The notes: a model not told the origin generated them from the letters alone. Shown: positions 10,484-22,684, numbered from the stretch's first letter. The stretch: DNA of 64,000 nucleotides from Ovis canadensis (GCF_042477335.2 NC_091256.1:32022001-32086000), one strand, 5' to 3'. Made by a program: numbers and translations.

Positions 10484-12666
10484 TGCTTTCACTCTGGATC
10501 TGTTTTAGACACAAACTGCATGAAGGAAGCCATATCAAAAAAAGTGATGCTGTGCAGGATGCCAGAAAGAATTGTATGGGGTGCTGTCCATTATTCTAAC
10601 GATAGGAAATGCTCAGTGCATCAGAGAAACATTCCTCTGAGGTGTATTCTAGAACATATAAAAACATCATAAAATTCCAAATTCTTCTTATTATCTTTCC
10701 AGCCTTCCAAAATGTTTAAAAAAAAAAAGCGGGGTAACATGTAGGACCCAGTGTTGTTTCTGCATGACATCAATGCCCGTTGCTGTTGCACATACATTAT
10801 AAACATTCCACAGGGTCATCAGGAGCCCGACAGTGCGAAGTTTCCTAAGGCGATTTATTCCTACCTAGTGGGCGCTGAAATGTCCTTCGTGTATAGGAGC
10901 CAAATGTGTTCCAGCAATAAATAGCAGAGAAAGCACTAGTGCGGCGGTTTCCTCCCGCCTCAAGTGCAGACCTTGGTGGATCAGACGAATTCATCCCTCT
11001 CTTGAACCATGGACAGGCTGCTTTGGCACTAGCACAAAAGTCACACTACTCTAGTCTGTTATTGGTTAACTAGACAAAACCCAACAGGTCGGGTGACCTA
11101 TTTTTGCTTTTTGACAGTGCAAGTCAAAGTACTTAACTTCAATCACGATCTCATTTGCCAACCCCTCCCCTCAAAATAAAAAGCATGACAGTGAACACTA
11201 ATATGATGGTAATTTCATATTGTTTCTGCTTATGAATTTGTCTTTCCCTTATTAATCATCCAATAAAGTACTGACACTGCAGAATCCTGACGTGGCTCAA
11301 CAAACCATGGACTAAGGACAGTAGCACCCTAAAGGAAGAGGCTCCAGGCGAACTGGAGAAGCGCAAAGCTTTTATTAACACCAGAGGCCCATTAGACTGC
11401 TCTCTGTTCACCTTCAGTGGAGCAATAAATGAAGAGAGGTTCACCGGAGAGGACTCCTACTGTCTTTGTGCTGGTAATGCCCAGCCAAGCTGTAGTCATG
11501 TTGTAACGCTTGTAAGAAACAGATGTTCCTTCCCTGACAAATCTCCTTTCTTGATTTATTATTCATTTGCTCAAATCACAATGGAAAGTCTTTGGCCCAT
11601 TAATTAAATTCCAAGCAAAATAAAATTTGCAGCAGGACTCATTACTGGTAAATGACTTTGACACTTCATCAGATTTGAAGGTAAAACAGGCGACTTTAGG
11701 AAGTTAAAGGTGGAGGGAGCCTAGGCCTTTTCTGCAACCACTGCAAGATGATAAAGATTGTGATGAAATTTTTATGTTAAGTACTGATCTTGGAAAGTTC
11801 AATTTTCTCCCCCCATCCACCATCCAGTCTCCACCCTGCCCCCACCACGATCTATCTTCTGGCTTCTTTTAAAGGAAAGTCTGAAGGAGACACTTAGATT
11901 TCAAATATATTTATATATGTGGGTATCATGTCTTGTTCCCAACACTGCAGCACGTATTTTTTTTTTCGGTATGCAGAGAAGCTTGGCGCATTGTATATTT
12001 GATGTATTGCCTTTTGAATAAAGGTCCAGGGGAAATCCAATAACCATGAACTGCAGCATGATAAAAGAATTAAAACTAGGACTTGGGAACAGAGCAGAGG
12101 AAATTTTGATATCCTGATCCAAATGTCCAAAATTATTTGCTACAGGAAAGCAAAGATGTTAAAATTTTAAGCCAGGCATGAATTACACCAAATCACAAAG
12201 CAATTCAAAGTGAAAGAAGACAAATGCTTTTAGAGGGAAAGCAGAACTCTTGGTTTTCTTTAGAAATAGACACACATTGAAAATAAAATTTTGGAAATGT
12301 GAAAAAGATAACCAGTTATACAATAAAATTTGCTTACATGAGAAGCTGAATTCTATTTCTATTTACGGAATGTTAGTTTTAGGTGTGAGTCTTATTAGTC
12401 AACTCTACCTGGTTTCAATAATTCAAATACCATTTCCCAAGCAATTGTGCACCATTAAGAGTATATATACATTTAAAACGTGCTATGTCTTGAGTCTAGG
12501 CCACAGTACGAGGACATATTTAATAAATACCAAGCTAACAAGGCTTGTGTTAAGGAATGAGACTAATAATATATTTTTACCAATTGAATACAACTATCCA
12601 TTTCCATTATAAGGATTTTGGTGAAGATGCACCACCTGGTATTAAGTGTCTCTGTTGGTCCACTTC
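10484..12666. other. Repeat-poor block, no gene recognised
   Basis: About 2.2 kb without recognisable repeats. It includes moderately GC-richer parts near 10900-11000 and 11280-11460. No frame longer than 120 codons (12250-12612 plus, chance-like). Candidate for conserved noncoding DNA, untestable here. Confidence 0.45.
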
Positions 12667-12866
12667 ATAGTTCAGTTCTAGTTCAGTCACTCAGTCGTGT
12701 CCGACTCTTTGCTACCCTATGAACTGCAGCATGCCAGGCCTCCCTGTCCATCACCAACTCCCGGAGTTCACACAAATTCTTGTCCATCGAGTCGATGATG
12801 CCATCCAGCCATCTCATCCTCGGTCATCCCCTTCTCCTCCTGCCCCCAATCCCTCCCAGCATCAGA
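12667..12866 (-). mobile_element. BovB LINE 3' end, truncated
   Basis: Reverse complement of the BovB terminus: GTTCAGTCACTCAGTCGTGT, GGCCTCCCTGTCCATCACCA, ATGCCATCCAGCCATCTCAT and CCCCCAATCCCTCCCAGCAT, after which the similarity stops. This is a 5'-truncated copy of about 200 bp. The left end has a remnant of the (CTGAA)n tail in complement. Confidence 0.9.
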
Positions 12867-13331
12867 ATTATGAAATTATGAAGCTTTTGAGAAAATATAA
12901 GAAAATGAATGAAAAATGGTGACAAACTTTAAGCAAAATGTTAGTTTATTTTTGTCATTTCAGGGACCAGATTGTAATACTACCTGGTGGCCTAAAATTA
13001 AGATGAAATGAAGTGGATTCCAGACATAGATAAGTTTTTAAATGAACATCAAGTTCTTGGATTAACTGTATTCAATAAGTAAGCCTCGGTAAAATCCTCA
13101 ATGTATATACACCTTTAGCTAAAGATTTGTGATTATTCAGGAAGTGTGAGTGCTACATTTATACAGCAGGTCACATAGTGCTTGTTATGTTAATGAGATG
13201 CCACGAAGACGGGAGGATAATGTTAATCTACTTAGGAAAACTATCTATGATACCTAAAAAGGCTTGATAAGATGATTGATAAGATGGTACAATTCATCTT
13301 TTTTGTAGTGTAGCTTGTTTTTATTTATGTC
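12867..13331. other. Unique sequence
   Basis: No repeat or gene recognised. Confidence 0.4.
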
Positions 13332-13343
13332 CACAAATATTTC

Positions 13344-13553
13344 CCAGGTGGCCCTAGTTTTAAAGAACCTGCCTGCCAGTGCAGGAGACCCAGGAGACGT
13401 GGGTTCGATCCCTGAGTCGGGAAGATCCCCTGGAGAAGGAAATAGCAACCTGCTCAGTATTCTTGCCTGGAGAATCCAATAGACAGAGGAGCCTGGAGGG
13501 CTATTGCCCATGGGGTCACAGAGAGTCAGACGTGACTGAAGCGACTTAGCACG
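13344..13553 (+). repeat. Bov-tA SINE with perfect 12-nt TSD
   Basis: Plus-strand SINE from a decayed head (CCAGGTGGCCCTAGTTTTAA) to GTGACTGAAGCGACTTAGCA. CACAAATATTTC flanks it at 13332-13343 and 13554-13565. Confidence 0.93.
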
Positions 13554-13565
13554 CACAAATATTTC

Positions 13566-14438
13566 AAGATACAATTTATTTTTATGAAAAATGTAAGCAG
13601 ATCCACAAATTTTCCGAATACAAAGAAAAATAATTTTATATATACTGAAAAGAAGCAGCTCCATTGCTATTGAGACATCCTTCTCCCTTCATCCAAACCA
13701 CCTTTGTCTCAGCTATCTCTATTAGACAATTCATCCTCAATTTCAATCCTTTCTCCTGAGAAATCAAAATACAAGAAGAAAAGAAAGCCACATGTGAAAA
13801 AAGCGCAGTGAAAGACACAAAAGAAGCTCATGCAAACTGAAGACTCAAAGAAAACCAAGAGAATATTATGAAGTCTAAAGAAGGAGGCTGCAGGTTAGCC
13901 CCTGGTCCTGCAAAGACCAGGGGCCTCTGTTTCCCCAAATGAAGAATCCTTTGGCCCAATGCTAGATAATACAGAACTTTATACAGAGGTGAAAGAAGTT
14001 ATAAATTATGAATCGAAATCATATTTTTAATTTAATAAATGTACCAGAGTCTTCTATCAAATAAGTAGCTGTCCATTCAAGTAGTCAGTCACCTTAGTTG
14101 CCTACTTACTTGTTCTAATGAAACAGCATTGCTCAAAAACAGTCACTCTTTATGAAATGCCTCAAGTCATTAGTGTCATTTAGAGCCAGGTTTCTTTTTA
14201 GACCATGGGTGATACTATACCTCACATGATCAAATTATCCATCCAATTTTATGCCTATGAGATATTTGGCTATTTCAAAAAAAAAATCAATTTGATCTCA
14301 ATTAGGACAGTCTCAGGTTCTTGAGGTTATTTCAAATGGGAGTTACAAAGTGTTGCTGCATTAATAGAATTTATGTGTGTATATTCCTAAGGTGAGAACT
14401 TTGAGGGTCACCATTCATTTGGATGAATTAGTTCTAGC
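13566..14438. other. Unique sequence
   Basis: No repeat or gene recognised. A small inverted pair around 13898-13925 (CCCCTGGTCCTGCAAAGACC) can form a short hairpin. Confidence 0.4.
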
Positions 14439-14453
14439 TTATTAGCTAAAATG

Positions 14454-14665
14454 GGCTTCCCTGGTGGCTCAGAAGGTAAGGAATCTGCTTGCAATGCAGG
14501 AGATCCATGTTCAATCCCTGGGTTGGGAAGATTCGCTGGAGAAGGGAATGGCTACCTATTCCAGTATTCTTGCCTGGGAAATCCCATATGCAGAGGAGCC
14601 TGGTGGGCTACTGTCCATGGGGTCGCAAAGAGTTGGACAGAACTGAATGACTTTAGCTTTCACTT
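14454..14665 (+). repeat. Bov-tA SINE with perfect 15-nt TSD
   Basis: Near-canonical SINE: GGCTTCCCTGGTGGCTCAGA head, GGAGATCC/GTTCAATCCC B-box-like part, and core CCAGTATTCTTGCCTGGGAA. TTATTAGCTAAAATG flanks it at 14439-14453 and 14666-14680. Confidence 0.95.
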
Positions 14666-14680
14666 TTATTAGCTAAAATG

Positions 14681-15246
14681 GTAGGTGAGAGTTACACAGA
14701 GCTCTAGATAGCCAAGAAACCGGCATATAGTTAGCTCTGTCCCCTTTTGTCATACTAGTAGACTGACAGTGATGGCATGAAAGTAATAATGTCACAGGCC
14801 ACGATCAGCATCTGCTTCTTCACCTTAAAGTAAAAAAAAAAAAAAAAAAAAATCACGGGCAATAAAGCTTAAAGTTGCATATCTATCCTTAGATATGCAA
14901 ATAAAATTATTAAGAGAATAATTTTTTATCCCAAATAAAATTATTAAGAGAATACATTGCTAGTTCTTCTTACATAATACAGTAGGTATTTGGTGCCTAA
15001 ATTGTTACGAATAAAGAAAATATTGAAGCAACTGACAAGAAAAGTATAGGTATGAATACAAGACTGAATTTACAAAATGAGATGAAGTAATTGAAGAATA
15101 CCAAGAGTCAAAGGTCAGTCAAGCAAACAGCAAGATTTCCTAAGGATAATAAATTGAACAAAAATACACTAAAATACAAAAAAGAAAGTGGAGCTTCAGG
15201 TGGAGGAAGAGGAAGAGATAGTGGAGGTGGATATTTTTCAGTAGGT
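14681..15246. other. Unique sequence with A21 run
   Basis: Contains a run of about 21 A (14832-14852), possibly the tail of an unrecognised retro-insert, and a partial local repeat of AAATAAAATTATTAAGAGAA at about 14900 and 14935. No gene recognised. Confidence 0.4.
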
Positions 15247-15258
15247 TTGTAAAGGAGG

Positions 15259-15470
15259 GGGCTTCCGTGGTGGCTCAGAGGTTAAAGCGTCTGCCTCCAA
15301 TGCGGGAGACCCGGATTCGATCTCTGGGTTGGGAAGATCCCCTGGAGAAGGCAATGGCAATCCACTCCAGTATTCTTGCCTGGAGAATCCCATGGATGGA
15401 GAAGCCTAGTAGGTTGCAGTCCACGGGGTCGCAAAGAGTCGGACACCACTGAGCGACTTCACCCTTCACC
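15259..15470 (+). repeat. Bov-tA SINE with perfect 12-nt TSD
   Basis: Near-canonical plus-strand SINE (GGCTTCCGTGGTGGCTCAGA through GGACACCACTGAGCGACTTC). TTGTAAAGGAGG flanks it at 15247-15258 and 15471-15482. Confidence 0.95.
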
Positions 15471-15482
15471 TTGTAAAGGAGG

Positions 15483-16794
15483 AGTCACAGATGCCAGATT
15501 TTTAAAAAAGCAAAAAGAATACATTCTGTTGTTCTATGCACTAAATGAAACACACCAATGATATAAGGTTGTGTGGCTTAATCCCGTTTTAGTGGTACCT
15601 TTGTAACCTTTTTTGACTGAATAATTCAGTTGCAGAAAACAGTGGGCTTCAGGCTATGTTTAGAAGCTCCCTCATTCTCTCCCTAGACTCTAGACTCTAC
15701 CTGTAATCTCACGTGGCTCCTTGGAAAAAAAACTTTTGAGAAGGAGGTTGCATGAGTCAGGTTTATGGATCAGTACAAATTCATGTCCATTACAGTAAAA
15801 GTAATTCCAAAGGATTCTGAGTCTATTTGAGTGACAGATAGCTGTTATATAAACCTTTGGGGTCAGCAGATTAATCCATGACATGCATGATAATAGACGC
15901 AAAAGTATAGATATACTATGAGATTTTAGGTACATGTTCTGGGGAAAAACACAAGGCAGAAGGAAAAACAAAAGGCATAATCCATGCTCCCTTGCGATGC
16001 TAACCAAAACACTAAATTTAGGAAGCAACATATATTGTCCGAGTAGAAATCTGTTTAAATTATTAGAATGAAAAAAAGTCTATAGAAATTCTTGGAAAAT
16101 ACTGTTAGATCTCAACAGCTAGAATGGAAAATAATTTGAAATTTGTGCATTTGTATCCAGTATTCCAAAAACACACATGATAGTGCTCTAAGTTTTAGAC
16201 TGGGTTATATATTCTCTCAATAGGCTGTGGTAATAGCAAGTCAGATGATCACTTCTACATATAAAGACAGTCCAGACCTGATGAGCATCGGCTTTCTCTA
16301 CATCATTTCATGCTGAGATGCCAAGTGAAAGAGGTCCATTGTGTCACTGGCCAGTGGCAAGGTAGCAGAAGGCATCCAAGAAAACAAACAAATCAAGTTT
16401 GAAGAGCCTGGAATCTCTGTGCTGAAACTATAATAAGCGAAAGGACTGAAAACACAGCCCATTTACTGTGAGGGCATCCCTGTCTCAAAGGATCTCATGT
16501 GTGTCCACTGTCAAAATACAGAGAAAGGGAACCATTTGCTCTTTATTCTCTAAGCTGCTCTTACTTCTTTTTCTCTCCCTTTTGTATTTCCACTCTCATT
16601 GCTACACGTTTGGCTAGATCTCCACACAGAATATGCCAAAATGAGAAGTAAGGGAAAAGAGCCGTGGCCACCAGAATGTAATGGATGGAAGCCAGGTTCA
16701 CAGACTGACCAGGAGTTTCAGTCATTAGCCTTCCACACAGAGTTGGCTATCACTAGGAGCTTTAATAAATGCCATTAGAAAATGAGCAATATAC
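15483..16794. other. Repeat-poor block
   Basis: About 1.3 kb with no recognised repeat. A 113-codon minus frame (15690-16031) is present. It has no recognisable domain and I treat it as chance. Confidence 0.4.
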
Positions 16795-16940
16795 TTGGAA
16801 CCAAAAGACCAAGACTTGAGCCCCAGTGAGAGTCCTTATTAGCTCTGAAACCTCAGTTAATAAGTCACGTTTGTCTCTTTGATTCAGTCTCCTCATCTAT
16901 AAATCATCAAGTTTGTAATCCTAAATTCCTTCCAGATCTA
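16795..16940 (+). repeat. MIR SINE fragment
   Basis: Old MIR signature: an ACTTGAGCCCCAGTGAGAG-like part, then TTAGCTCTGAAACCTCAGTT, then TCAGTCTCCTCATCTATAAA, the order seen in the MIR core. Confidence 0.65.
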
Positions 16941-17035
16941 ACATTCCTAGGATTCTACTCATTACTTTCAACTGATTTCAGTTCATGTCTCAGCATCTGA
17001 GCTCATACATAGGAATGGGAAATTTCACAGCATAA

Positions 17036-17225
17036 TTATTAAAACTGTTCATTGAGTGCTTATTATGCATGAGCACTGGGGTAAAATGTTATATATATTT
17101 ATTTCTACTCTTTCCAGTGATTCTCAATCTCTTTTTGCAGGTGAAAAAGCTAAACTTCAAAGATATTGAGGAATTTTCCCAAAGCCACATAGCTGTTGAG
17201 AGGCTGAACTGGAATTGATAATCAG
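17036..17225 (-). repeat. MIR SINE fragment
   Basis: Reverse complement of MIR: GAGTGCTTATTATGCATGAG, GTGAAAAAGCTAAACTTCAA, TTTTCCCAAAGCCACATAGC and GAACTGGAATTGATAATCAG correspond to TACTATGTGCCAGGCAC, GAGGAAACTGAGGC, GCCCAAGGTCACACAGC and GCTGGGATTCGAACCCAG. Confidence 0.75.
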
Positions 17226-17327
17226 ATTTTTTTAAAAAATTCCAACATCTACACTTCTTGCATTATACTACACTGCCTTCTCCTCCAGGATCTCAAATAA
17301 GAGATCTGTTTTAATATCCACTAGGGT

Positions 17328-17582
17328 CAATGGCACCCCACTCCAGTACTCTTGCCTGGAAAATCCCATGGACGGAGGAGCCTGGTAGGCTGCAGTCCAT
17401 TGGGTCGCACAGAGTCAGACACGACTGAGCGACTTCACTTCGCTTTTCACTTTCATGCATTGGAGAAGGAAATGGCAACCCACTCCAGTGTTCTTGCCTG
17501 GAGAATCCCAGGGATGGGGGAGCCTGATGGGCTGCCATCTATGGGGTCACACAGACTTAGCAGTAGCAGTAGCAGCAGCAGG
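17328..17582 (+). repeat. Bov-A2 SINE
   Basis: Dimeric SINE: two copies of the CACTCCAGTRYTCTTGCCTGG core (about 17339 and 17481) joined by the typical linker CACTTTCATGCATTGGAGAA, ending in an AGCAGTAGCAGTAGCAGCAG tail. Confidence 0.92.
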
Positions 17583-17814
17583 GGCATTTTTTCAGGGATG
17601 AAAAAGTTGAAGATGAAAACATATCCTGAACAATAAAGGTAAACATTTAACACAGTGATTTTACACGCACACTTTGCACACATAACTGTGGAAATCCTCT
17701 TAAGTTAGCTTGTCAGGAGAGAGGACGTTTCCCTCTAACACTGAAATATTCCCCAGCATGGAATTTAAATATAATCCCAAATAGTAAACATTATGAACTG
17801 TACATTTACTTGGC

Positions 17815-18650
17815 TTAGCAAACATTTTCTTGAGCATCTACTAAGTATTAGGTTTGATGAGGGATGCTGGGTGTATACGGCCTCTGCCCTTGGAGAAATC
17901 TTGAGCATAGCAAGCTGACTCTGGACCATGTAACATGGTGGGGGGGAGGGTGCAAAGCACTATAGGATAAGAATTTTTAATCCAACTTCTACATTAAGAA
18001 AGACTCTCAAGAAAGTATAATGCAAAAATTATCCCCTCAGGACTCAGCACAAGCCATACAGAGGATGTGGCCAAGGGATTGAAGGGAACAACAGAGGGAT
18101 GTGAGAAGGTGACTCAGGTTCGGGAAACCAAATGTTCACAGTGGCAGGAGGATCTATGGAAGGGACTCTGCTTGGCTATGGCTTGCTCCTACGGAGCATG
18201 GTTGAAGATGAGGCTGAAAGTGAAAGAAAGTGAAGTTGCTCAGTCGTGTCCCACTCTTTGCGGCCCCGTGGACTGTAGCCTACCAGGATTCTCAGTCCAT
18301 TGGATTTTCCAGGCAAGAATACTGGAGTGGGTTGCCATTTCCTTCTCCAGGGGATCATCCCAACCCAGGGATCGAACCCCGGTCTCCCACATTGTAGGCA
18401 GACCTTTACCGTCTGAGCTACCAGGGAAGCCCGCAGATGAGGCTAGAGAGGAGGAAATAGCCTGATCATGAAAGTCTGTAGAGTCTTGGTATACAGATTT
18501 GACTTGGTCCTGAAGGCAACCAGAACTATGAAAGAATTTTAAAATGGAAAGTTGTATGATAAGATATTTTGTGTAGAAAGCTGAGCATGACAACAGTGTG
18601 AAAGACCTACTAAAATAAGACACAGTACTAGACCAAGAATGAAGGGAACA
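17815..18650 (-). repeat. L2 LINE 3' region, split by a SINE
   Basis: Reverse complement of L2: GAGCATCTACTAAGTATTAG and CTCTGCCCTTGGAGAAATCT at the 3' end, then after the SINE the segment GATGAGGCTAGAGAGGAGGA, CTGATCATGAAAGTCTGTAG and AAGAATTTTAAAATGGAAAG. These parallel the L2 run of GAGGTAGGCAGG, GATCATGGAGGGCC and GGATTTTAAGCAG. Confidence 0.6.
18216..18434 (-). repeat. Bov-tA SINE with 10-nt TSD inside L2
   Basis: Reverse complement of the SINE, ending with complement head ACCAGGGAAGCCC. AGATGAGGCT flanks it at 18206-18215 and 18435-18444, duplicated from the host L2. Confidence 0.92.
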
Positions 18651-19441
18651 TGATTGAAACCCTCAGGAGAGATTTTAGAGTTGACCACGCAGAACCCAAG
18701 AATGGCATGTGCTATAAAGAAAGCTGTTGACTAGGTGCTATAGAAGCATGACCTTTGCAGTCAAACAGCTCCTCATGGACAGAAGGGCCCTGAGGTTGGT
18801 TTAATGCTCTGCCATTGGCATCCTATGTCTTGTAGGCAAAGTCAGATGTGACAACGGAGCATAAGTATAAACAGAGGAGATACACACAACACATGTGTCT
18901 GCTGTTCCTTGACAGTCCACTTGCCTGAACGTTTGCGAAGCCCCCAAAGCACAGAATTTCAGAGGACTCACGATATGCGCGAGTTCAGCAAGATTCAAAA
19001 CAAATACAGGATTGGTATGTTTTGTCTCTGACTAAGATGGGACGTTGATGGCCACAAGAGGCTTTACTTTCTATTTGAATCAGAAACATTCTAACACAGA
19101 TAGAAGGCAATGCCATTCTAAGAAACAAGAGCAAATGGGGAGCTTCATCATACCCTTACATGAGTTACTTCCTTATCAAAGGGGAGAAAATTTCTCCCCC
19201 TACCCTTCTTGAGTTTTTTTGGCTGGTCTAATACTTATGTTGACATATGACAGAGTAGCCAAAGGAAAAAAAAAAAGCAAATTTAATTTGAATATATAGA
19301 GCTCTCAAAGAAATAAAAATTAAGAAGTGAGCAAAGCAGACAGTCTTTATACTTTTTAGAAAAAGAAACAATAACATTTTGAGGAATTGATAAGACAAAT
19401 TTGGGCCTGAGTGCTTAGTTAGTAAAAAATGTAAATAGAGT
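18651..19441. other. Unique sequence
   Basis: No repeat or gene recognised. An A-run lies near 19265-19276. Confidence 0.4.
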
Positions 19442-19451
19442 TAGGGCTTTG

Positions 19452-19670
19452 TTATGAAAGTGAAGTTGCTCAGTTGTGTCTGACTCTTTGTGACCTCGTA
19501 GACTGTAGCCTACTAGGCTCCTCCGTCCATGGGATTCTCCAGGCAAGAATACTGAAGTGAGTTGCCATTTCCTTCTCCAGGGGATCTTCCCAAGCCAGGG
19601 ATTGAACCTGGGTCTCCTGCATTGCAGGCAGATACTTTACCCTCTGAGCTACCAGGGAAGGCTGGAAGGC
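19452..19670 (-). repeat. Bov-tA SINE with 10-nt TSD
   Basis: Reverse complement of the SINE from GAAGTTGCTCAGTTGTGTC to GAGCTACCAGGGAAGGC. TAGGGCTTTG flanks it at 19442-19451 and 19671-19680. Confidence 0.93.
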
Positions 19671-19949
19671 TAGGGCTTTGGGTACTACAAAAATGAGCAA
19701 GAAATAACAAGGGTTGTTAGTATGGGCTTCTTGGCCATGAATACCCTGCCTCTGATGACGAGGATGTCTCTCTGTGTCTGAGTACAGGGAGAGTGCCTTT
19801 CACATGAGAGACTCATTTCCTGATTTCAGGGGGCGCAAAAGGAGGGGTCAGAGTCCTCTTCTTGCACTAACTGTTTTTCTAGTAACTTTAATTCAGAATA
19901 ATCCATATGCCTCTGTGGCATTTTCTGGAGTAGCCCTGAGCCCCAAATA

Positions 19950-20153
19950 AGGACTTCCCTGGTGGCTCAAATGGTAAAAAAAAAATATCTGCCTGCAATG
20001 CAGGAGACCCGGGTTTGAGTCCTGGGTCAGGAAGATCTCTTGGAGAAAAGAATATCAACCCACTCCAGTATTCTTTCTGGAGAATTCCATGCACAGAGGA
20101 CCCTGGCAGGTCCATGGGGTTGCAAAGAGTTGGACACAAATGAGCGACTAACA
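19950..20153 (+). repeat. Bov-tA SINE with perfect 14-nt TSD
   Basis: Plus-strand SINE with head GGACTTCCCTGGTGGCTCAA. It has a short A-run expansion after GGTAAA, and an internal deletion near GGCAGGTCCATGGGG. CTGAGCCCCAAATA flanks it at 19936-19949 and 20154-20167. Confidence 0.94.
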
Positions 20154-20167
20154 CTGAGCCCCAAATA

Positions 20168-21460
20168 TTCACTTAAGCTGAAGATGACATAGAAGAAAAG
20201 AAAAAGAAAGAGCAACCCACACTGCCTTTCCTTTTCAACTCAGTCCTTCCTTTCTTGTCATCAGTAAGCAAATGGTAGAGAGTATTAATAGAATGTGTGC
20301 ATGTCAAGAAAGGAAATAAAAATAGTTGAGTTCCTTGTGAGCGACATTTTCACTGTTCTGGTAAAAATGAAAGAGATGCATATTTGAATAATAAAATATG
20401 AACTGTACAATTTTGCTGATTCAGCATAAAATGAAATGCTCTTTTATTTGAGCTTGAAACTAACATTGCACAATATAAGGATGAATAGTAAAAATTGTGT
20501 TAATTTAAAATTTTAATTTTCTTAGAAGACATTCATGAGCAAATAACAATACGACAAGTCAAGAGACCACGGAAGAGAGGAAAAAGTTTTCTATTTTAGT
20601 ATGTTCTGTTCCATGTCACTGTTTTTCTCTTTTCTTTTTTTTTTTTTTAAAGTAAAGGGTGTTGTGTTTTCCTTTTACCCGTGGCCCTGCAAATTGTGTA
20701 GCAGGTCCTGGCTCTTAATGCACAGAGAGATTCACGGAGGTGCTACAAAACACATGTGAACGTTTTCAAGGAGAGGAAGAGTAACTGTGCGTATTGAAAG
20801 TGTGGCCCATGGATTGAAGCTGGTTTCTGAAGTGTTTGTTCCATAAAGAGATATTAGGATATAGTAATGGAGAGTGTTTAGAAAGATTATAGCAATTTGA
20901 TGATAATTTTATGTCTGTTGAATCTAGGAATAAAATATTTGAGCTTGTGTTTTGTATGCATTGGATTTTTAAATTTATTTTCTAGCAATGTGCTTTTAGT
21001 CTATTTTACAAAAATATCAAATCACAACAGGTTGAAAATGAAAACAAACAAACCAACAAAAATCTGCTCTTTCCCCTCAGGTACTTTGAGGAGCCAGATT
21101 GAAAGGATTCATCCTTTGCTACAGATTGTATGTGTTTTGTCCATGGTATGTTTCTGTTGTGGACATGTTATTTTGTCTTTGCAGACACGTGATTATTTCC
21201 AGGACAGATATTTTATCATTTCTAGAAACAATGACATGGGGGTAATATTAGTGCACAGCTACTTCTGGGAGGAACTGTCCCATAAAAATCAAGAATGTCC
21301 CCCTTTGATCACGTCTTCCTCTCCTGATATCTTTTCCTCCTCTATTTGTCCCCTCCCCCTAAATCTGGTTCTCTAGACCCTCCATCATTTTCTGTCCTCT
21401 CAGTTTGCCAATCCATCTTCATCTGTTCTCATTTATGCTTGAGAAACATTCACATAGACC
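20168..21460. other. Unique sequence with a T-run
   Basis: No repeat recognised. It contains a T-run near 20634-20649. The longest non-repeat frame of the window lies here (20897-21376, plus, 159 codons). Its translation is hydrophobic and low-complexity at the start, with no recognisable domain, so I do not call it a gene. Confidence 0.4.
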
Positions 21461-21723
21461 TTTTTTTAAAAAAAAAAAAAATCTTATTTATTTATTTATC
21501 TGGTTGTGTCAGGTCTTCATTGCCACATGCAGGATTTTTTTTGGGTCATGCAGGACCTTCCATTTTGGTGGACAGACCTATTACCTGTGGCTCACGGACT
21601 CCAGAGTGTGAGGGCTTAGTTGCTCTGTGGAATGTGGTGACTAAGATCCCTGACCAGGGATTGAACCCCAGTCCCCTGCATTGTAAGGCGGATTCTTAAA
21701 TTCTGGACCACCAGGGAAGTCCC
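21461..21723 (-). repeat. CHR-type tRNA-derived SINE
   Basis: Reverse complement of the cetartiodactyl CHR-type SINE: a T/A-rich tail, CTGGTTGTGTCAGGTCTTCA, CTTAGTTGCTCTGTGGAATG, TCCCTGACCAGGGATTGAAC, and ending in complement head CCACCAGGGAAGTCCC. Confidence 0.85.
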
Positions 21724-21784
21724 TCATATCGACTTTTGATTGCCTTCCTCTTTTATCCTGTTCCTGCATTTGACAAGTTTGGTG

Positions 21785-21960
21785 GCTTTCAAACCTGTAT
21801 GCCTATTACAGTCACTGGGGGATCCTTTTAAACAAATTTCTGGTCCTCACCTTTAGCCTTTTTATGTTATTGCTCTTGAATAGGTCCCAGAATAAAGTTA
21901 ATATGTAAAAGCTTCTTCAGAGAATCCAATGGCCAGGCTAATTCCCAAACCTTGTGAAAT
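21785..21960 (+). repeat. MER5A-like DNA transposon relic
   Basis: Order of GGTGGCTTTCAAACCTGTAT, AGTCACTGGGGGATCCTTTT, CTGGTCCTCACC and AATAGGTCCCAGAATA resembles the non-autonomous hAT relic MER5A. Diverged. Confidence 0.55.
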
Positions 21961-22134
21961 TCACTATTTATTTCCTCTGCTTCTGCCTTAGGGCTGTAGG
22001 ACAATGCTGAAAAATTCCATAATGGACCAGTTATTCCACCTCTAATGAAATAATATGATTCACTTGTGTCTTAATGGTTTCCAGCTATTCTCTTTGCTTA
22101 TAATCAATGGTGGCTATCAGAAGAAAGTCTGCAG

Positions 22135-22340
22135 ACTGAAAAGTTTAAGGACGTAGATTCTGGAGCTTATTGCTTTTGTGACCTTGGGCAAGTTTCTTAA
22201 TGATCATGTGCCTCAGTTTCCCCATCTGTAAAATGAAGGTGATGATTACACTCAGGATTGTAAAAAAGGTTAAATAAGCTAATACTGGTAAAGTACTTTT
22301 TAAACAGTGCCTGGTACACAGTACACATGATAAATATGCT
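22135..22340 (+). repeat. MIR SINE
   Basis: Clear MIR: TGACCTTGGGCAAGTTTCTT, GTGCCTCAGTTTCCCCATCT, GTAAAATGAAGGTGATGATT, and AACAGTGCCTGGTACACAGT. Confidence 0.88.
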
Positions 22341-22674
22341 TGTTAAAATAGTACTAACAAATTGAATCTTCAATAGAACCTACTCCAGGACAGTCTGAAA
22401 TCCTTATTTTCAGTTTCCCTCCTATCTTCATTTTGGTCTCATATTTTATTGATAACATTTGACATGAGCTATTTGGTTTTCTCTGCCTTTCATTTAAACA
22501 CTTCTCTGTAATTCCATCCATTCTTTTTCTCCTTCCTACCAATCCCTAAAAGAGACATATCTTTGTTTGTTTTTCAAGTTGACTCCCCTCAGCCATGTCT
22601 TGGCTTCCATTCCCCGCTACCTAAACTTGAAGGCCTTTCACCAGCATCTGTCTCTCCATCCCTTCTTTGTGATT
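22341..22674. other. Unique sequence
   Basis: No repeat or gene recognised. Confidence 0.4.
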
Positions 22675-22684
22675 GGATTGCTGC

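Noticed and set aside
12250..12612. 120-codon plus-strand frame
   Set aside because: No motif, AT-rich, no context.
14454..14540. tRNA-like heads of SINEs as possible tRNA genes
   Set aside because: They are the diverged tRNA-derived part of Bov-tA. The full cloverleaf is not maintained and target duplications prove retrotransposition.
15190..15255. GGA/AGA-rich stretch that would encode a Gly/Arg-rich peptide
   Set aside because: About 20 codons only, with a stop soon after and no flanking similarity; cannot be told from a simple purine-rich tract.
15690..16031. 113-codon minus-strand frame
   Set aside because: No recognisable domain or exon structure; chance-like composition.
20897..21376. 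159-codon plus-strand frame, longest outside known repeats
   Set aside because: Translation shows no domain, the sequence is AT-rich, and no promoter, splice or poly-A context supports a gene. A frame of this length by chance is expected in 64 kb.
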